From contig JAFXWI010000024.1 of assembly GCA_017542915.1 (NCBI GenBank), forward strand, positions 1-59,235: a stretch of DNA of 59,235 nt, read 5' to 3'. Both the position numbers and the translations under genes were made by a program. Numbering within the stretch: position 1 is the first letter of the stretch; the number at the start of each line of letters is the position of its first letter. The DNA is from Paludibacteraceae bacterium. GTDB taxonomy: Bacteria > Bacteroidota > Bacteroidia > Bacteroidales > Paludibacteraceae. Under the pieces are notes generated by a model. That model saw only the letters and a program-made list of their open reading frames with translations. It searched no databases and was not told where the DNA came from. Of this stretch, positions 58,461-59,235 are shown piece after piece.

Positions 58461-59086
58461 ATTCCGTACGCGCGCATATACCTGCTGACGTAACACTTGT
58501 TTGCGTCAGTAAGTTTCAACCCATAGAGGCTATACGTCAGGCTTACGAAGCCGGAGAACGTCATTTCGGGGAAAGCCGCGTGCAGGAACTCAAAATGAAG
58601 AGTACGCAACTACCCTCCGATATCTATTGGCATTTTATCGGACATCTGCAGACCAATAAAGTACGTGACTTGCTCAAACTGCGTCCATACCTCATTCAGT
58701 CGGTGGACTCCGAGCATCTGCTCTGTGCTATCAACGAAGAAGCAGCCAAACTCGGTATTGTGCAAGACGTGCTGTTGGAAGTACATGTAGCCCGCGAAGA
58801 GACCAAGACAGGCTTTACACCGGAAGAGATAACCAATATCTTCCCTTCTCTTAACCGTTACTCCCACATCCGTTGCTGCGGTCTGATGACGATGGCAACC
58901 AATACGGATGACGAGACCGAGATCCGTCGGTGCTTCATGGAAGCGAAAGCAATCCTTTCAACTTTAAACTTTAAACTTTCAACTTTAAGTATGGGCATGT
59001 CCGATGACTACCGTATCGCCATCGACTGCGGGTCTAACATGGTTCGTATCGGTTCTACCATCTTTGGCGCGCGCAACTATAACTAA
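58436..59086 (+). CDS. yggS: YggS-family PLP homeostasis protein
   Basis: A 216-aa PLP-binding protein of the alanine racemase N-terminal barrel family (YggS/PROSC), which keeps free PLP in balance. Visible: VSKFQPIEAIRQAYEAGERHFGESRVQEL (in parts; the PLP Lys is in VSKFQ, about residue 26), WHFIGHLQTNK (about 65-75), VHVAREETKTGF and MGMSDDYRIAIDCGSNMVRIGSTIFG. A heptamer array encodes LSTLNFKLSTLS just before the MGMSDDY motif, in a loop on the barrel. It overlaps glsB by 25 nt. Confidence 0.96.
   Translation: MDSIAEQINSVRAHIPADVTLVCVSKFQPIEAIRQAYEAGERHFGESRVQELKMKSTQLPSDIYWHFIGHLQTNKVRDLLKLRPYLIQSVDSEHLLCAINEEAAKLGIVQDVLLEVHVAREETKTGFTPEEITNIFPSLNRYSHIRCCGLMTMATNTDDETEIRRCFMEAKAILSTLNFKLSTLSMGMSDDYRIAIDCGSNMVRIGSTIFGARNYN
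58955..58989. repeat. Heptamer array inside yggS, 5 units (CTTTAAA family)
   Basis: Units CTTTCAA, CTTTAAA, CTTTAAA, CTTTCAA, CTTTAAG. Reverse-complement relative of the array inside galM at 4216-4243. Confidence 0.95.
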
Positions 59087-59094
59087 ATGAGCAA

Positions 59095-59235
59095 ATGAAT
59101 ACATGCGACAATAAGAAAATAAAGGCGGTCTTCTTCGACCAAGACGGCGTTCTATTCAACTCCATGCCTTCCCATGCTCAATCATGGGAATGGTCGATGA
59201 ACAAACACGCTCTGCCCTTCACTGCCCAACAGACA
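59095..59235 (+). CDS. HAD-superfamily phosphatase, N-terminal fragment (continues beyond window)
   Basis: The first 47 codons of a HAD hydrolase run off the end of the window. It opens AVFFDQDGVLFNSMPSHAQS, the motif I region with the nucleophile Asp at residue 15 followed by DGV and the SMPxHAxSW cap-domain start typical of beta-phosphoglucomutase-like enzymes. The start ATG lies 9 nt after the yggS stop. An ATG at 59087 is followed directly by a stop. Confidence 0.85.
   Translation, partial: MNTCDNKKIKAVFFDQDGVLFNSMPSHAQSWEWSMNKHALPFTAQQT

Overview
The window is a contiguous piece of a Bacteroidales (Bacteroidota) chromosome. The support is a SusC/SusD pair, the long Bacteroidota form of NusB, a Bacteroidota-type RNA polymerase omega protein, DUF3276, DUF4494, DUF4837 and DUF4105 proteins, a GlsA/GlsB-like glycine-lipid acyltransferase pair, BspA-type leucine-rich repeats, almost no Shine-Dalgarno sequences, and at least twelve promoters of the Bacteroidota form TTG-N20-TAnnTTTG. 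The genus cannot be fixed from sequence alone; a gut or rumen Bacteroidales is the best guess.

Layout. (1) 1-2.6 kb: the 3' end of pyruvate phosphate dikinase, a strong terminator, and a minus-strand three-gene operon (membrane protein, hemolysin III-like protein, HMA-domain protein). (2) 2.7-7.6 kb: galactokinase, galactose mutarotase and a GH2 beta-galactosidase-like lipoprotein. (3) 7.6-16.7 kb, minus strand: a polysaccharide utilisation locus transcribed as MFS sugar transporter, lipoprotein, SusC, SusD and a surface glycan-binding-like protein. (4) 16.7-25.9 kb: recQ, a structured intergenic element, a GxxExxY protein, rimO, two HU-family proteins (one fused to a membrane segment and a LysM-like domain) and uvrA. 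(5) 25.9-37.7 kb: a surface polysaccharide cluster (FlaA1/CapD-like, WecA-like, ABC-F, NodB-like, GT4, and a GT2 fused to a PL9-like lyase), then a BspA-like LRR protein. (6) 37.7-48.2 kb: glyA, an AraC regulator, envelope proteins, pnuC, an esterase, tRNA-Ser(GCU), a CYTH protein, bamD, omega, coaBC and a DUF3276 protein. (7) 48.3 kb to the end: nusB-yajC-ybbR-aminotransferase, then a tightly overlapping run rpoN, PAP2-like, DUF4105, a degenerate phosphodiesterase-like protein, DUF4494, glsA-like, glsB-like, yggS and the start of a HAD phosphatase.

Genes in regions 2 and 3 fit together as beta-galactoside use: outer-membrane capture and import by SusC/D and the binding protein, cleavage by the GH2 enzyme, uptake by the MFS carrier, and entry to the Leloir pathway through GalM and GalK. 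No galT is in the window. Most other genes are housekeeping.

The most unusual signal is not a gene. About eighteen short, degenerate tandem arrays, mostly with a 7-nt unit and typically five units (35 nt), are scattered through the window. They fall into a few sequence families that recur at unlinked loci, sometimes in opposite orientation. They sit between genes, on stop codons, directly against start codons, and inside open reading frames (lacZ three times, rimO twice, galM, yggS, the MFS gene). Other points of interest are a roughly 150-nt multibranched inverted-repeat element next to a GxxExxY gene, an HU-membrane-LysM fusion, a glycosyltransferase-lyase fusion, and two enzymes with altered active-site residues.
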